NCBI GenBank assembly: GCA_020152595.1
Contig: JAIGNY010001857.1
Coordinates: 818,501 to 882,500 of the forward strand
Direction of reading: 5' to 3'
Length of the DNA: 64,000 nt
Origin: Chiridota heheva
Lineage: Eukaryota > Echinodermata > Holothuroidea > Apodida > Chiridotidae
This document shows positions 12,262 through 24,977 of this stretch, in pieces. Position 1 is the stretch's first letter. The number at the start of each line of letters is the position of its first letter. Made by a program: the position numbers and the translations under genes. The notes under the pieces were generated by a model that worked only from the letters and a program-made list of their open reading frames with translations, did no database searches and was not told the origin of the DNA.

Positions 12262-12320
12262 TAATTTCGAGATGTGTACCCGTTATATCAGCGTTAGCGT
12301 TTGGAAAGCTAAGTAGGCCC
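12262..12320 (+). repeat. Short dispersed repeat, copy 1
   Basis: ATGTGTACCCGTTATATCAG followed by CGTTAGCGTTTGGAAAGCTA is repeated with few changes at 14100-14150. It is non-coding and probably a remnant of one element. Confidence 0.7.
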
Positions 12321-13189
12321 CATAAGTATTTTATGGACCCAATTTACCTAATTTAATAATATGAGGTGACATTTATTACAAATTTGGTCATTTTGTTTTT
12401 TATTCCTATCAGCCAACAATTGAAGACAATTTTTTGAAATTTAGTGAGAGGGGCTCTGGGGCCCCAAACCATTGTTTATATATCTATTCCTTTTTTTGGT
12501 ATTTTGTGGCAAATGTTGGACATTTCTTCACCATACCCCCTTCCCTCCCCCGCCCTTTTCGTTTTTCCCAACAGGTCCAGCACTGTTTAATGGGAACCAC
12601 TTGTTGAATTGTTTAGAACACATCATTTTGGGGCAGGCTCCCAAAATAAGTTGATTTGTTTTTTATTTACAGTTATTCTCATATACATAGCATTGAGCTT
12701 CAACATGCTCTGTAGGCGCCTAGTGGTATAGCCACTGGGTGAATAGGGGGGCCTTTTCACAGGAAATTTTCAAAAATCCCGATAATTGTTTAAATATTTC
12801 GCTTAACAAAATTGCCCTCAGAATTGGGCTAAATTTGAACACTTTGTCTTTGGAGGGAGTTTTGGACCTCTCACTTTTTGAATGCTGGCTACACCACAAT
12901 CAGTGGTGCAGCTATCGTCCATGGGGGATATTGTGTTTGGGACCCTTGTTTAAATATTTGTAATATGACGTTGCTTGAACCGCTTACACTTACGTTGAGA
13001 TGTACACAACACTTTAATCACACTGGCATAATATGGAGCTTTACGCATTAAAAGTGGTACCTCATTGGTTAGAGATCATGGGAATAGAAGCACAAACCTG
13101 ATATGCTGGCACTCTTAAGTCCAAGTCACTTGTGTCTCCTTACCAAGAACGTCGCTGGGGTATTCTAATTGGGCTCAGGGTCTCCTGAA

Positions 13190-13240
13190 TGGTGGTGATG
13201 GAGGGGGGAGGGGGTGGGGGGGGAGGGGGTGGGGGGGCAT
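13190..13240 (+). repeat. G-rich tract with G-quadruplex potential
   Basis: Runs of five to seven G separated by A or T give more than four G-runs within 45 bases on the plus strand. The poly-glycine open frame over it is an artefact. Confidence 0.8.
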
Positions 13241-14099
13241 CAGTTTACCATTTGGGTGGATTTATGAGGGTTCCCCGAAGAGGAATGGTTGGATTTTCAA
13301 CTGCCATGTTAATTTTCCAACTGGCGTCTAATTTTGGGGAAGGCACCCCAACCCCTTATAGTGACATCTCTGCTCCTTACCAACCATGTTGTTACACACC
13401 TGGTAGGAATGTTTACCTCTGAAAAATGTATAACTCAACCGTGTAACATGGAACTCCAAACTTGGTTGAATTAACATTCCAGCTTTGAATAAGTCTGTCA
13501 TGAATTCAAGTGGTTCTTCTGTGCAATGTGGGGCAAACTGTCAGTTGGAAGTGAATAGGGTAGGACATGAGGGGCACGGTCACTAAGCAATCCATTAGAG
13601 AATAAAACTTTTGATGAATAGAAGATCATGAGTAGTCGCACATAAGGGACTATAACACCGCTTAGGAGCAGTCCCCACCACGGGAGCTCAGATAACCTAT
13701 AATATTAAAGCGCTATTATTAGGGCTGGGGCAACCTATCACAAAGAATCATGGGAAAGGCCTGAGCAGAGTAAAATGATAGGGAAATCAATGACTATAAA
13801 GGCTAACAAGTGATGTAGTCAGAGGACTGTGCCGCGTCTCCTTGTTTTCATCTTGATGTGCTTAAAGATAATCTGAATGATCCTTGCTTCCAAGTTCCAA
13901 ACGGAAATGAAGTTATTTTAATTCACTGCAAATTTTCCATTCACCAATTCCATCCCCTCTTCTGTGTGAATTAACCGTTTTTAGGAATGGCTAAATGTGT
14001 AATACAGGGTCTTATATAAGGCTTCACATGGGTGGTATAATCCAATAAATAACCAAATGTGGCACCACCACAGTACTAGATACCAAATGTGGCACCACC

Positions 14100-14152
14100 A
14101 TGTGTACCCGTCATAACAGCTTTAGCGTTTGGAAAGCTAGATACCTCCAAAT
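14100..14152 (+). repeat. Short dispersed repeat, copy 2
   Basis: This matches 12262-12320 (ATGTGTACCCGTCATAACAG, then CTTTAGCGTTTGGAAAGCTA). Just before it lies a small direct duplication of CAAATGTGGCACCACCA (at 14055 and 14085). Confidence 0.7.
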
Positions 14153-16289
14153 TTGTAGTATCTTTTGTGGGACCAGAGTCTAGTATATTTGTGGGACCAG
14201 AGTCCCAAAATTATTGAATTGGTTTAGTGTTACACAACACATTAATTTGCGAATGCAGGACATTTATGTGTACCTTGCAGGTCTGTTACAATAAGCCTGT
14301 CTGCTATTTTAATTAAAAAAGTGGCTCCATCAGATCTACAGTAAACTAAAACACAAATTGCATACAAAACTGATATGTCTATCCTTGTTTAAGGCAGATG
14401 AATTTATAGATAAATAATTAGTGGATAAATGGTACACAAATACAAACATTCACATAACACTTAAGAAAAGTCAAAGAAAATACTTTTTTTATAGTACAAT
14501 TTATTGATCTCTTTTGGTTCAAATGTAAGTCTTGTTTCCACTTCATCACAAATTACTGAAATAAACTGTTGGGGGTGGGGAGTATCTCCCCGGGGTGGCA
14601 AGGTGTATTGCCTGTTGGGATCTACAGTACAAAATTGATGGCTGAACACACAAAAACCTGAAAGCACAGGTACATAACTTTTAAGGTAACCAACTTCCAA
14701 TGTCCCACATACACAGTAACATCTTAACAAAATACTCTTTATGTGTATGCATGATACCAAAACACTTCTTGAGAACTTGGTTAGTTACATGTTACACAAT
14801 CCTCAGCTACTAGCTCAACGCCGGAAACACATAGTCTTTCCTAATAAAAAAACATAGACCAATGACCTGCTGTTCAACACAGCTGTAACACAGGAAACAC
14901 CTTAAACCAAGTCATTATTTTGTTGACAAAAAATAATCCCAAGACAGCAAGAACTCTGTCTTCACTCTAGATTCCTATTCCACCCTAACTGGGATCAGCT
15001 AATCTAAAATAACCCACAATACCCTTGGACAATTTCATTATATATGAAACCATGCAAAACAACAATAACAATCAATACCAACACAAAGAATAACACTGGT
15101 ACAGACAGGTCCCTACTTGAATAAATCAACATCTTCTGACTCTTTACTAGTACACAGAACCTATATTCTAATAAACACTTAAAATATCACTGTAAACGAG
15201 CACTTAATTTCATCTCATCGACTTTCACAGTAACATATTCTATTAAACAACCTGAACCACTTTCATAATATACTGTATTAGCATAGTAACAAAATACAAA
15301 TGAAAATAATCAATTTAATCAATACATTTTCAATATCATCAACAATATGATAATCACAGGCCCAGGGAAAGAGAGAGGTTATCCAGCACATCATCTTTCT
15401 GAATGAGACTTCATTTCTCATTTCCTAATAAATACCTAAATTCACAATACAGGGCCTTAAAATTACATGGTACACATCAAGATTCTCTTCCTCTCCACAA
15501 TCCTTTGATTTTTACTCAAATCGCTATACTTGGGACATCGCTATGCTCTTGAATAGAACTGGAATTATTCTTTTATATGCTTGAAATATTCCTTTACTCG
15601 CTACACTTATTACTGCAATAGATATTACGATTTGCCTGGCAGCATAAACATCAATGTCAGAGAGCCCGAATACTCCCATCTGCAATGCCGATACTGTACA
15701 ACCGCAATTTCCTTTATACTCCACATCCACCAACGCCACAGAGCTTATACTCCATCGACAATGCTGACAAACCAGTTTACTTCCACAATGAACCACCGTT
15801 GTTAACGTAAAGTAATATTAATTTCAGCAAATGGTGACGCCATCTTGATTAAAGTTGCAAACTTACAAAAACTTGTCAAAACTCACTGTACCAACATCGC
15901 AAGTGTCATCAATACGGTTAAACACAAAGAAGAATTATTGGGGATACATTTGTTTATGGGAATTGACAAGTTTAGTTGAAATATAGCTGACAAAAAGGAA
16001 TGACGAACTTGGAACTCAAAGTCCGGAGCTGCTGACAAACGATATAGGTCATAATGCAATGACTCCAGCCAGCAAACTGAATAGGATGCTGCCTGAATAT
16101 AAACATCATGTTGAAAAGTACAGTAGGCCTTTTGTAAACACGGCACTGTTTGTTTAAACAGTGCATCTCAAAAAAGGTCAATGTCACTAAGCAGAACGGT
16201 GGCGCTCCAGCACAATTGCATTAATAAATATACAATGATAACAAATTTTCACTTTACAACAAAAGCAATGCATTAAACCCTTTATATGT

Positions 16290-16650
16290 ATAAGTGCTCC
16301 TTTAAAGAAGCAGCAACTTATGCTAAATTGCTTTAAAATCCATGGAAAAGAGCAACAAAAAATCATCCAAATTGGTTAACTATTGACCATTTTGAATTTT
16401 CAGGCCACAATATGCAAATTTTTGGTCCTCTTTATATTCCTCTTCTGATGTATGAGCGGGTGGAAGTTCCTATTTCCTTATGTAACCCCATTGTTTTGTT
16501 TTTTAATTCATTGTCACACATTTTTTTGAAAGATGGAAAGGAATTTTAACCAAACGATTTTAAGTGTTGACCATACCCTTATCCATAATCTAGCAGGAAT
16601 AGACTTTGTCCTCATTTTCAAGAACAGAAATTTAGGAAGGAAATATAAAG
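16290..16650. repeat. Dispersed repeat C, copy 2
   Basis: Second copy of the family at 8880-9245, in the same orientation. Its left edge, AGTGCTCCTTTAA, is the reverse complement of the TTAAAGGAGCACT end seen at 35989-36002, so this copy may abut or include a TTAA-type element end. Confidence 0.75.
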
Positions 16651-19600
16651 AATTACACATAAAGCTTTTCACCTACCTACCCATTCGTAGACTTTTAAAC
16701 TTTGATTTGGACTACAGGTATATTTCACTTTACATCTGAGCAAGCTTTATATGTTTGCTTTAAAGGACCAAACATCAGTTAATGATGTATATTAAATTTA
16801 GTTTTTAAATTGAGTATTTTAAAGCTTTGTGAAATAACACAACAAATTATTGTTCACACAAATACAAAGTCTTGTTTGTCTCGTGAGTGGAACTGCCCTT
16901 CATTTCCTGTTTTTTTATTCTTTTGAAATTGTAATCTAGAATAGTTTCAAAGAGAGCAACTAGCTTTATGTTTTCTTCGCCATATCCCACAGTGGAAAAT
17001 AAATTCTCTCAGGCAATAGAGCAAAAAGACAATATATTACACTATAAACATATTTTATATCATACTGCATTACATCACAAGTTATACATACCCTAATAAA
17101 GCTCAAATTTTGATTTGCTACTGTTTGTCTGAAACTTGATATGCTTTTTTAAGTAGACTTCCTTGTCAATATCTTCTTGCACCAAACTATAAGGTAAATG
17201 TTCTAGATGTCAGTAGTCTTTTATGACAGCCATTTGAAGTATGTGTCTATGAAGTGCTACAAATAAAAGACTATTCGATATCAACAACTCTATTGGTGCC
17301 TTACCCTGGTATCAGAAAATGATTAAAAAATCATCAATATATTCTAGTTCTACTTATTTTCCTGCTCCTTCCCATCATTTTCTCTTTGTACAGCACATAG
17401 AAATGCTTAACATGATTTTGCACTATACAATTTAATTATTGTTTTATAATAATAACATTATTGGTAAAAGTGATAATTATTGACCATTAAACAGTTAACA
17501 TGCCACTTTAATTTTTTTAAGTTGACTTTTCTAAAGGACCGATAATGATAGTTTGCCTAAGACATTAAATTATCTGCATCTTGTTTACTTTTTCTGTTGA
17601 TGCAAAGATATTGTGGTACCCATATTCATGTTACACTGCTCCAATATCAAAATGTATTGATCAAATTTATTACTGCAGGTAAAACAAAGAAAGCCATAAT
17701 ATGAAAGAATCATCTCATGGAACAATATTTCACATATAGCAACACGTGTTTCATTTTATCATGTATGAAGTATGCTCTAAAAAAACCAAATGGATGGAGA
17801 CATCACCCGATGCAGTATCACTGTCAGTCACAGCATTCTTCTTCAGTTGGTGTTAATGTAGCTTCCATGCAACTTAACTGACTGACGGGTAAATACAGGT
17901 CTAGTCCTGATTTTGCACTTATTTGAGCACATTTTTTCTTGAGAAATATAGTACTTATTTGATTTCTCTGTTGCTCTGTCACAATCTTTGAGGGAAAGTA
18001 AAAGGTAGTGATAACTTAATATCAAGACAATGTGGTGCTGCAGTACTTTCCTCTCAGGCAACTTAGGAATGCTTGGAAAAAAATATCATCAAATTATACT
18101 GTAGGTTATGAATAAAGATATGACATGTGAGGTAAAACAAAACTTGTGATGGTTTTGCTATAAAAATTGTTTTGACCAAATGTGTTTTTTAATCAAAGTT
18201 TTGAGCTCTTTTAGTGTTTCAGCAGAAGCAGAATTAAAATACTTTGCAAGTAGCACAAAGAGTAATTTCAAGTAGATAAGACAGCATTTTAACAATAAAA
18301 ACATTGACCCTTCCTACATTCTGGGCTGCAAAAATCAGTGATTTATATTTAATATCTTAAATCTTTTTCCCCTAATATACAATTCTGAAATGAATACGAT
18401 TTCTTATTTCTATATATACAGTATAGGGGCCTTGAAGCAATATGCATGAAGGTAATTTGTGTAAATCAATTGTTAGCTTTCTTAAGAATGAATGTATGAA
18501 GGTGAGAAAAATGGCTGCAATATAATAGCAGTACATAAAAGAGAGTAACACTCCATATGGAACCGAACTACATTCAATCTATAATCTTTTCAACCTACAA
18601 AAACAATATGAGAGAATAAATGAACTGTAAGAACAAGATTTTTGAAGACGATACATAATGTTACTCTAAAGTCCTGGCAACAGTACACTGCTTTATATAC
18701 ACTGTATCTAAGGGATCAAACTGAGAATCAACAGAGTTAACCAAATTTGTTGTCTATATCAGTATAGCTTAAAAAAAAAAAATCAGATCTTCTTGTACCA
18801 TAAGATTGGTTTATGGGGCCTGTGAAAGCATGAAATAATCACAAATCTGCAATGCAGAACAACAAGCATAAAATGTTTCAAATGATATCAGTTCTGAAGT
18901 GAGAACAAGATTAAGAACAAGAACATGAAAATGGTGTTAAGTACTCTTAACTTGTTCCTTAATAAAAAAAAAAAACAGTTATTTCTGCATTAATGCTCTA
19001 CTGGTCTAGCCAGATAATGCCAGAATTTTGATGAAATTGTTTTTGGAACAAACAAAAAACATTCCGTTGGAATTTAAACTAGACTAGTTAACATAACTGA
19101 AACTTTCTATATCAAGGTGTTGTGTAACGTAAATATACGATGTATGATCTGTCACTGCAAACTTATATTCAAAACCAATATCAGTTTTATGTTAAGCTTT
19201 TTGTCTTATTTCTGTGATTCAAAAGTAAATTGGCACAATTTTGACAACAAAAAATAAGTTGCGAAAAAGTAGCAAATAATTAACATTCATTAAAAGTACC
19301 ACAATGCAATGTTAAGGGTCATACTATTTTGTAACTGTGCAGCCTGCATTGCGTCTGCATGAGAGTTTCAGAAGTTGACACAGGAGTTTTGATGTCAAAG
19401 ATGACATAACAATTTTTAAATATCTTATAGTAGTCTGAAATTATCCGAGTATGACCATGACTACTCCAACAAACTTAGTAGGACTACAGTATATTTAACT
19501 GTTACTTTAGTTAGGACATACCAGAGAAGACGGTAAATATTAACAAATTTCTAATACTTTGAGACACGCAAACTAAAGGGGGATACTACTATACTTCCGA

Positions 19601-20030
19601 AATTGTGTTAGAATCTGCAGTTGCTCTAAGAATGTCACACAAAAGAATGAGTAATATTAGAACTTAGCAAATTATTATCAATGTTGTATGCTTACGTTTT
19701 AAAACACTAAGAATATCAATCATAAGGAAATTTGTTAATAAGAATATCAATACTAAGGGCAATATAACACGGGGATGATGGGACTGTGAATGTATGCTTT
19801 ATATATTATATTTATGGAACCGCCATTTCCAGCATTCACTTGGATCACTTTTTGTCTTCTGGAGTTCTGTTATGTAATAATTGATGTAATCAACTGCCGG
19901 TAGGCCCTATGTCGCAAATTATTTTGTGGGGAGACTCATAATAATATTTGTCTAGTCCAACTTCTAAGCAGGGACGATTCAGTTATTGGTCTGACTGAGT
20001 AACGCAATCAGTGGATTAAGCTTATAGGCT

Positions 20031-20177
20031 TAGCCTACATGGTTTTAGAGGCTTATGTCTCTCTCATGCACCTTCATATACCTATACTCTGTACTTATCA
20101 GTCATAGCCTACATGGTATTAGAGGCTTGTCTCTCTCTCTCATGCATCATCATATACCTATATCCTGTACTTATCTT
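20031..20177 (+). repeat. Tandem duplication, about 72 bp x2
   Basis: The block TAGCCTACATGG...AGAGGCTT...CTCTCATGCA...CATATACCTAT...CTGTACTTATC occurs twice in a row with a few differences. The open frame across it follows the duplication and is not supported as a gene. Confidence 0.8.
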
Positions 20178-21242
20178 TTTTACATTGCAATTTTGTCCGA
20201 CTTCGCTAAGGTGGGTAACAAATTCTGGTCATCCTATAGTAATAGGCCCGTGTAGGCCTTAGTAGTAAGACCTAGGCTATAGCACTGGTGTTCCTAGCGC
20301 TATGGCAACCTATATACGTAATACATATATAAAAAAAGTCTCCAGCAAATGTGAAATGATTCAAAAAATGTAATTAAAATTCGCGAGTGGTCAAAAAAAG
20401 GAATTTTCTTATACGGTTCGAAAGTCGCGTTAGAAAGTGACCTACCTTTTTTTTTAAATGTATATTAAGTATATAGGTTACCATAACGCTAGGAACACCT
20501 GTGAGCTATAGTAGGCCTAGGCCAGTGCCACTAACGTTAGGCCTAAATATATGGTGCATATCGTTCTTTGATAGACTTAAACCTAGTACCAGTAAATCCA
20601 AAATTGTGGATAATGGTAACAAGAATATCATTTGTTTATAACCGTAAGCTTCGTCAATAATAGTACAACCAAATTAATTCTATTTGCGTAATTCCGTCCT
20701 GTCTCAATGCGTTGCAATTTTAACAACCTAGTGTTACGGAAAAGTCATACCTTATCACGTTAGGAAGGAAATTAGGTCTAAGAAGTGAGAATTTGGACTG
20801 GCATTTTCATCCACGAAAAGTACTTGAAAATTACTTAAATTTTACGACACTATTAGTTCACTTTATACAAGCATATTGAGCCTAATAAAAAGTTGTCTGC
20901 TATGAGAAAAAGTGACCTTCACAGATCAGAAAAACAATTGACAAATCGTACCTTTTCAAAGATAATCACAAAATGGGCCACGAAAAATCTTATTTTTGGG
21001 AACTTTACCGAGAGTAATGCTCGGATCCCAATTTGACCCGAAAAATAATGTCTTGTACGTCATTTGATCTTCTGCTGTAGTGAAGAACATTGAAACTTCA
21101 TAAGTTAGAGCAATTTGAATTATCCGGATTCGTTCGGGAGTGATCGTTTTACAAACCACGAAATGCTCAATTCGAACTTCCGGGTCAAGTCCTCAGAAAT
21201 TAATAATATCGCAGTAACGGTCATATAGCACGGTCATGTTCC

Positions 21243-21860
21243 CAATTCTTAGGGATATGTTACTTTAGAATTGAGGGATATCTTACTTTAGAATTGTGGG
21301 ATATGTTTCTTTAGATTTAAGGGATATGTTACTTTAGAATTGAGGGATATGATACTTTAGAAATGAAAGATATGTTACTTTAGAATTGTGGGATATGTTA
21401 ATTTAGAATTGAAGGATATCTTACTTTAGAATTGAGGGATATGTTTAATTAGAATTGAGGGATATGATACTTAGAATTGAGGGATATGATACTTTAGAAT
21501 TGAGGGATATGTTACTTTAGAAATGAAGGATGTGTTACTTTAGTTACTTTAGAATTGAGGGATATGATACTTTAGAATTGAGGGATATGCTACTTTAGAA
21601 TTGTGGGATATGTTACTTTAGATTTGAGGAATATGTTACTTTAGAATTGAGGAATATGTTATTTAACATTTGAGGGATCTGTTACTTTAGAATTGAAGGA
21701 TATGCTACTTTAGAATTGAGGTATATGCTACTTTAGAATTGAGGGATACGTTATGTTACTTTAGAATTGAGGGATGGTTACTTAACATTTGAGGGATATA
21801 TTACTTTAGAATTTAGGGTTATGTTACTTTAGAATTGAGGAATATGTTACTTAAGAACTG
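21243..21860. repeat. 23-bp minisatellite, array 2
   Basis: About 26 diverged copies of the unit seen at 11203-11425 (GGGATATGTTACTTTAGAAT plus TGA). Some units are partial or duplicated. The 220 bp after it (21861-22084) is unique sequence separating this array from the next. Confidence 0.95.
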
Positions 21861-22084
21861 ATTGATATTGTCTGATTGTTGGTAATTAATGAGTACATCT
21901 TTATTTCTTTTAATGTTTTAGGTAAGCCAACAAACTATGGATGAGGTTTTCTGGGTGTTACACTCCTTTCTCTACCGAAGGACAACATCCTTCTATCCGA
22001 GCTATTGCTCTGCAAAAATGCTGGTTGGGAACTCTCCAACACCGCACAAAAAGAGATGTCTGTCTTGATGACCACATGGCATAC

Positions 22085-22896
22085 TAGTACCACATCAAGC
22101 AATAGTAGTGCCATATCAAGCAATAGTAGTACCACATCAAGCAATAGAAGTACCACATCAAGCAATAGTAGTGCCATATCAAGCAATAGTAGTGCCATAT
22201 CAAGCAATAGTAGTGCCATATCAAGCAATAGCAGTGTCATATCAAGCAATAGTAGTGCCATATCAAGCAATAGTAGTGCCATATCAAGCAATAGTAGTGC
22301 CATATCAAGCAATAGTAGTGCCATATCAAGCAATAGTAGTGCCATATCAAGCAATAGTAGTGCCATATCAAGCAATAGTAGTGCCATATCAAGCAATAGA
22401 AGTGTAATATCAAGATTAGTGCAATATCAAGCAATGCAATATCAAGAGTAGTGCCATATCAAGCAAGAATAGTTCCATACCGAGCAATAGTAGTGTCATA
22501 TCAAGCAATAATAGTGCCATATCAAGCATTAGTAGTGCCATATCAAGCAATAGTAGTGCCATATCAAGCAATAGTAGTACCACATCAAGCAATAGTAGTG
22601 CCATATCAAGCAATAGTAGTGCCATATCAAGCAATAGTAGTGCCATATCAAGCAATAGTAGTGCCATATCAAGCAATAGTAGTGCCATATCAAGCAATAG
22701 TAGTACCACATCAAGCAATAGTAGTGCCATATCAAGCATTAGTAGTGCCATATCAAGCAATAGTAGTGCCATATCAAGCAATAGCAGTGTCATATCAAGC
22801 AATAGTAGTGCCATATCAAGCATTAGTAGTGCCATATCAAGCAATAGTAGTGCCATATCAAGCATTAGTAGTGCCATATCAAGCAATAGTAGTGCC
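22085..22896. repeat. 21-bp minisatellite, left part
   Basis: About 38 copies of a 21-bp unit containing AGTAGTGCCATATCAAGCAA. A variant block with GAAGTGTAATATCAAGATTA lies at about 22393-22475 and recurs at 24518-24597 beyond the LINE. The period keeps all six frames open (LLLLDMA, SNSSAIS and similar), but none is a real protein. Confidence 0.97.
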
Positions 22897-24494
22897 TGTC
22901 ATCACAAAAATGATAAATATGATAAAAATAAAAATGATAAATATCAGCCTGGACACAGGAATTGTACCTAAAGTATTCAAGAATGCGGTGGTGAAACCTC
23001 AAATTAAAAAGCAGAACTTGGACAAAAATCAACTCATAAACTACCGTCCAGTGTCAAATCTCCCATTTCTCTCAAAGATCTTGGAAAAGGCAGTAAACAA
23101 GCAACTGGTAAATCATATTAACAGCCACAATCTTTCGCAAAATTTCAATCTGCCTATAAGAGTGCACATAGTACTGAAACCGCTTTAGTGCGTGTTGTGA
23201 GCGACTTGCAAATGGCGGTAGATGATGGAAAAGTTGGAATCTTGGTACTCCTCGACCTCTCTGCTGCTTTCGACACGATCGATCACGAACTTCTGAAACA
23301 ACGACTAGCTCATGAATACGGGTTCAGTAACAAAATACTTTCTTGGCTTTCATCGTATATATCAGACAGACACCAGTCTGTTATCATCAATGTGTCACAG
23401 TCTAATCCAATGAATCTAACATGTGGTGTACCACAAGGATCTGTTTTAGGTCCTCTGTTATTCACCTTATACACAAAGCCACTTGATAGACTTATAAACA
23501 GTCATGACGTTCTTCATCACCTCTATGCCGATGATACACAGCTGATAGATAGTTTTCACCCAGCAGAAAGTGGAATAGTGGCACTTAGCAAACTTGAACT
23601 ATGTACAACAAGCATAAAGTCTTGGATGACGAACAACATGCTCAAACTTAACGAGTGCAAGACAGAAGCTATGCCTGTAGGACCAAAGTCCAGACTGCTC
23701 AACACAGACATCAGTCATATCTCAATTTGTCTCACCTCAATCCCATTCTCTAAATCAGTGAAAAATCTGGGTGTTTTTCTTCAACCGGAACTGACCATGG
23801 AGAAGCATATCACAGAGCTTTGCAGGATCTGCAACTACCACTTGCACAATATTGGCAGCATCAGACACCTTCTGACTCAAGAGACGGCTTCAGCATTGGC
23901 AAGGTCATTAATCCTGTCACGTCTTGATTATTGCAACAGTCTGCTTGTAGGTGCGTCACATGAGAACATCAAACGATTGCAGAGGATACAAAACAAAGCT
24001 GCACGTATTGTCACTAAAACATCAAAACGTGACAGTATTACAGCGGCGTTAAAGCTTTTGCACTGGCTACCAGTTGAAGCTAGAATCGAGTATAAAATAT
24101 TGTGTTTAGCCTACCAGTGTATAGACGGATCAGCACCAGAATACCTCTGTGAGCTTCTGTCCATATATCAGCCAAAAAGGTGTCTCAGGTCTAGTGACAA
24201 GCAATTGCTGGATATACCAAAGTGGAGACTAAAATCTTTTGGGTACAGGTCTTTCACAGTGGCAGCCGCCAGAAAATGGAATGATATTCAAATCCATGAA
24301 AGACATTAAATTTTTGAATACGTTTAAATCTCAGCTCAAAACATATTTGTTTAAGAAGTATTTTTGATTTTTATTATAATTTAATTTAATCGTTTATTTA
24401 CATTAACCTATCATTTGTATTGTATAAGCGCTTTGAGCATACTCCACAGTGTGGATTAAGCGCTATATAAATGTTCCTATTATTATTATTATTT
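22897..24494 (+). mobile_element. 5'-truncated non-LTR retrotransposon (L2/CR1-type LINE)
   Basis: The element interrupts the 21-bp minisatellite. It lacks ORF1 and the endonuclease, and begins shortly before the conserved [17 protein letters not shown] region of the reverse transcriptase. It ends with AAGCGCTATATAAATGTTCC and a (TAT)n/(ATT)n tail, a form common to L2/CR1-like LINEs of marine invertebrates. AAGCAATAGTAGTGCC flanks both ends, consistent with a 16-bp target-site duplication, although the repetitive target makes this ambiguous. 5' truncation is typical of target-primed reverse transcription. Confidence 0.93.
22930..24367 (+). pseudogene. LINE reverse transcriptase, frameshifted
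   Basis: This encodes most of a non-LTR reverse transcriptase and its C-terminal region. Seen: [17 protein letters not shown] near 23038; motif A, LLDLSAAFDTIDH, near 23248; motif B, CGVPQGSVLGPLL, near 23425; the catalytic motif C, YADDTQ, at 23524; and the C-terminal RLDYCNSLLVG, LHWLPV and FKSQLKTYLF signatures. The catalytic aspartates are intact. The reading frame shifts twice: near 23145, where a base appears lost, and near 24285. The last 27 codons therefore lie in another frame that ends at 24367. With no 5' half, the copy is dead. The family reverse transcribes its own RNA at a nicked target. Confidence 0.9.
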
Positions 24495-24977
24495 AAGCAA
24501 TAGTAGTGCCATATCAAGCAATAGAAGTGTAATATCAAGATTAGTGCAATATCAAGCAATGCAATATCAAGAGTAGTGCCATATCAAGCAAGAGTAGTGC
24601 CATATCAAGCAATAGTAGTGCCATATCAAGCAATAATAGTGCCATATCAAGCAATAGTAGTGCCATATCAAGCAATAGTCAAGCAATAGTAGTGCCATAT
24701 CAAGCAATATAGTAGTGCCACATCAAGCAATAGTAGTGCCATATCAAGCAATAGTAGTGCCATATCAAGCAATAGTAGTGCCATATCAAGCAATAGTAGT
24801 GCCATATCAAGCAATAGTAGTGCCATATCAAGCAATAGTAGTGCCATATCAAGCAATAGTAGTGCCATATCAAGCAATAGTAGTGCCATACCAAGCAATA
24901 GTAGTGCCATATCAAGCAATAGTAGTGCCATATCAAGCAATAGTAGTGCCATATCAAGCAATAGTAGTGCCATATCT
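24495..24977. repeat. 21-bp minisatellite, right part
   Basis: About 22 further copies of the unit at 22085-22896 resume directly after the LINE tail. The variant block at 24518-24597 duplicates the one at 22393-22475. Confidence 0.97.

Larger units (their letters stand above)
11426..21242. other. 9.8 kb AT-rich interval without a recognisable gene
   Basis: I found no exon with family resemblance on either strand. The interval contains GC-richer, CpG-bearing patches near 12090-12190 (with an NRF1-like GCATGCGCA) and near 15840 (GACGCCATCTTG, a YY1-like core). It also has repeated blocks at 12265 and 14105, a G-rich tract at 13198, dispersed repeat C at 16300, and a short tandem duplication at 20031. 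The interval is bounded by inverted GGAAACATGACC / GGTCATGTTCC sequences. Confidence 0.5.

Noticed and set aside
13189-13422. Glycine-rich protein
   Set aside because: The frame is opened by a G tract, with no conserved downstream content.
14461-16187. Cluster of minus-strand frames as a gene
   Set aside because: None has a domain, consistent splice sites or in-phase joins, and the frames overlap in conflicting ways.
21935-22886. Long open frames on both strands with LLLLDMA, SNSSAIS or VPYQAI repeats
   Set aside because: The unit is exactly 21 bases, so every frame without a stop in one unit stays open. There is no start context, splice site or unique sequence, so they are minisatellite translations.
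22085-24977. Possible CRISPR-like array
   Set aside because: The repeats are directly tandem without unique spacers, the DNA is eukaryotic and no cas gene is present. The same applies to the arrays at 29130 and 45958.
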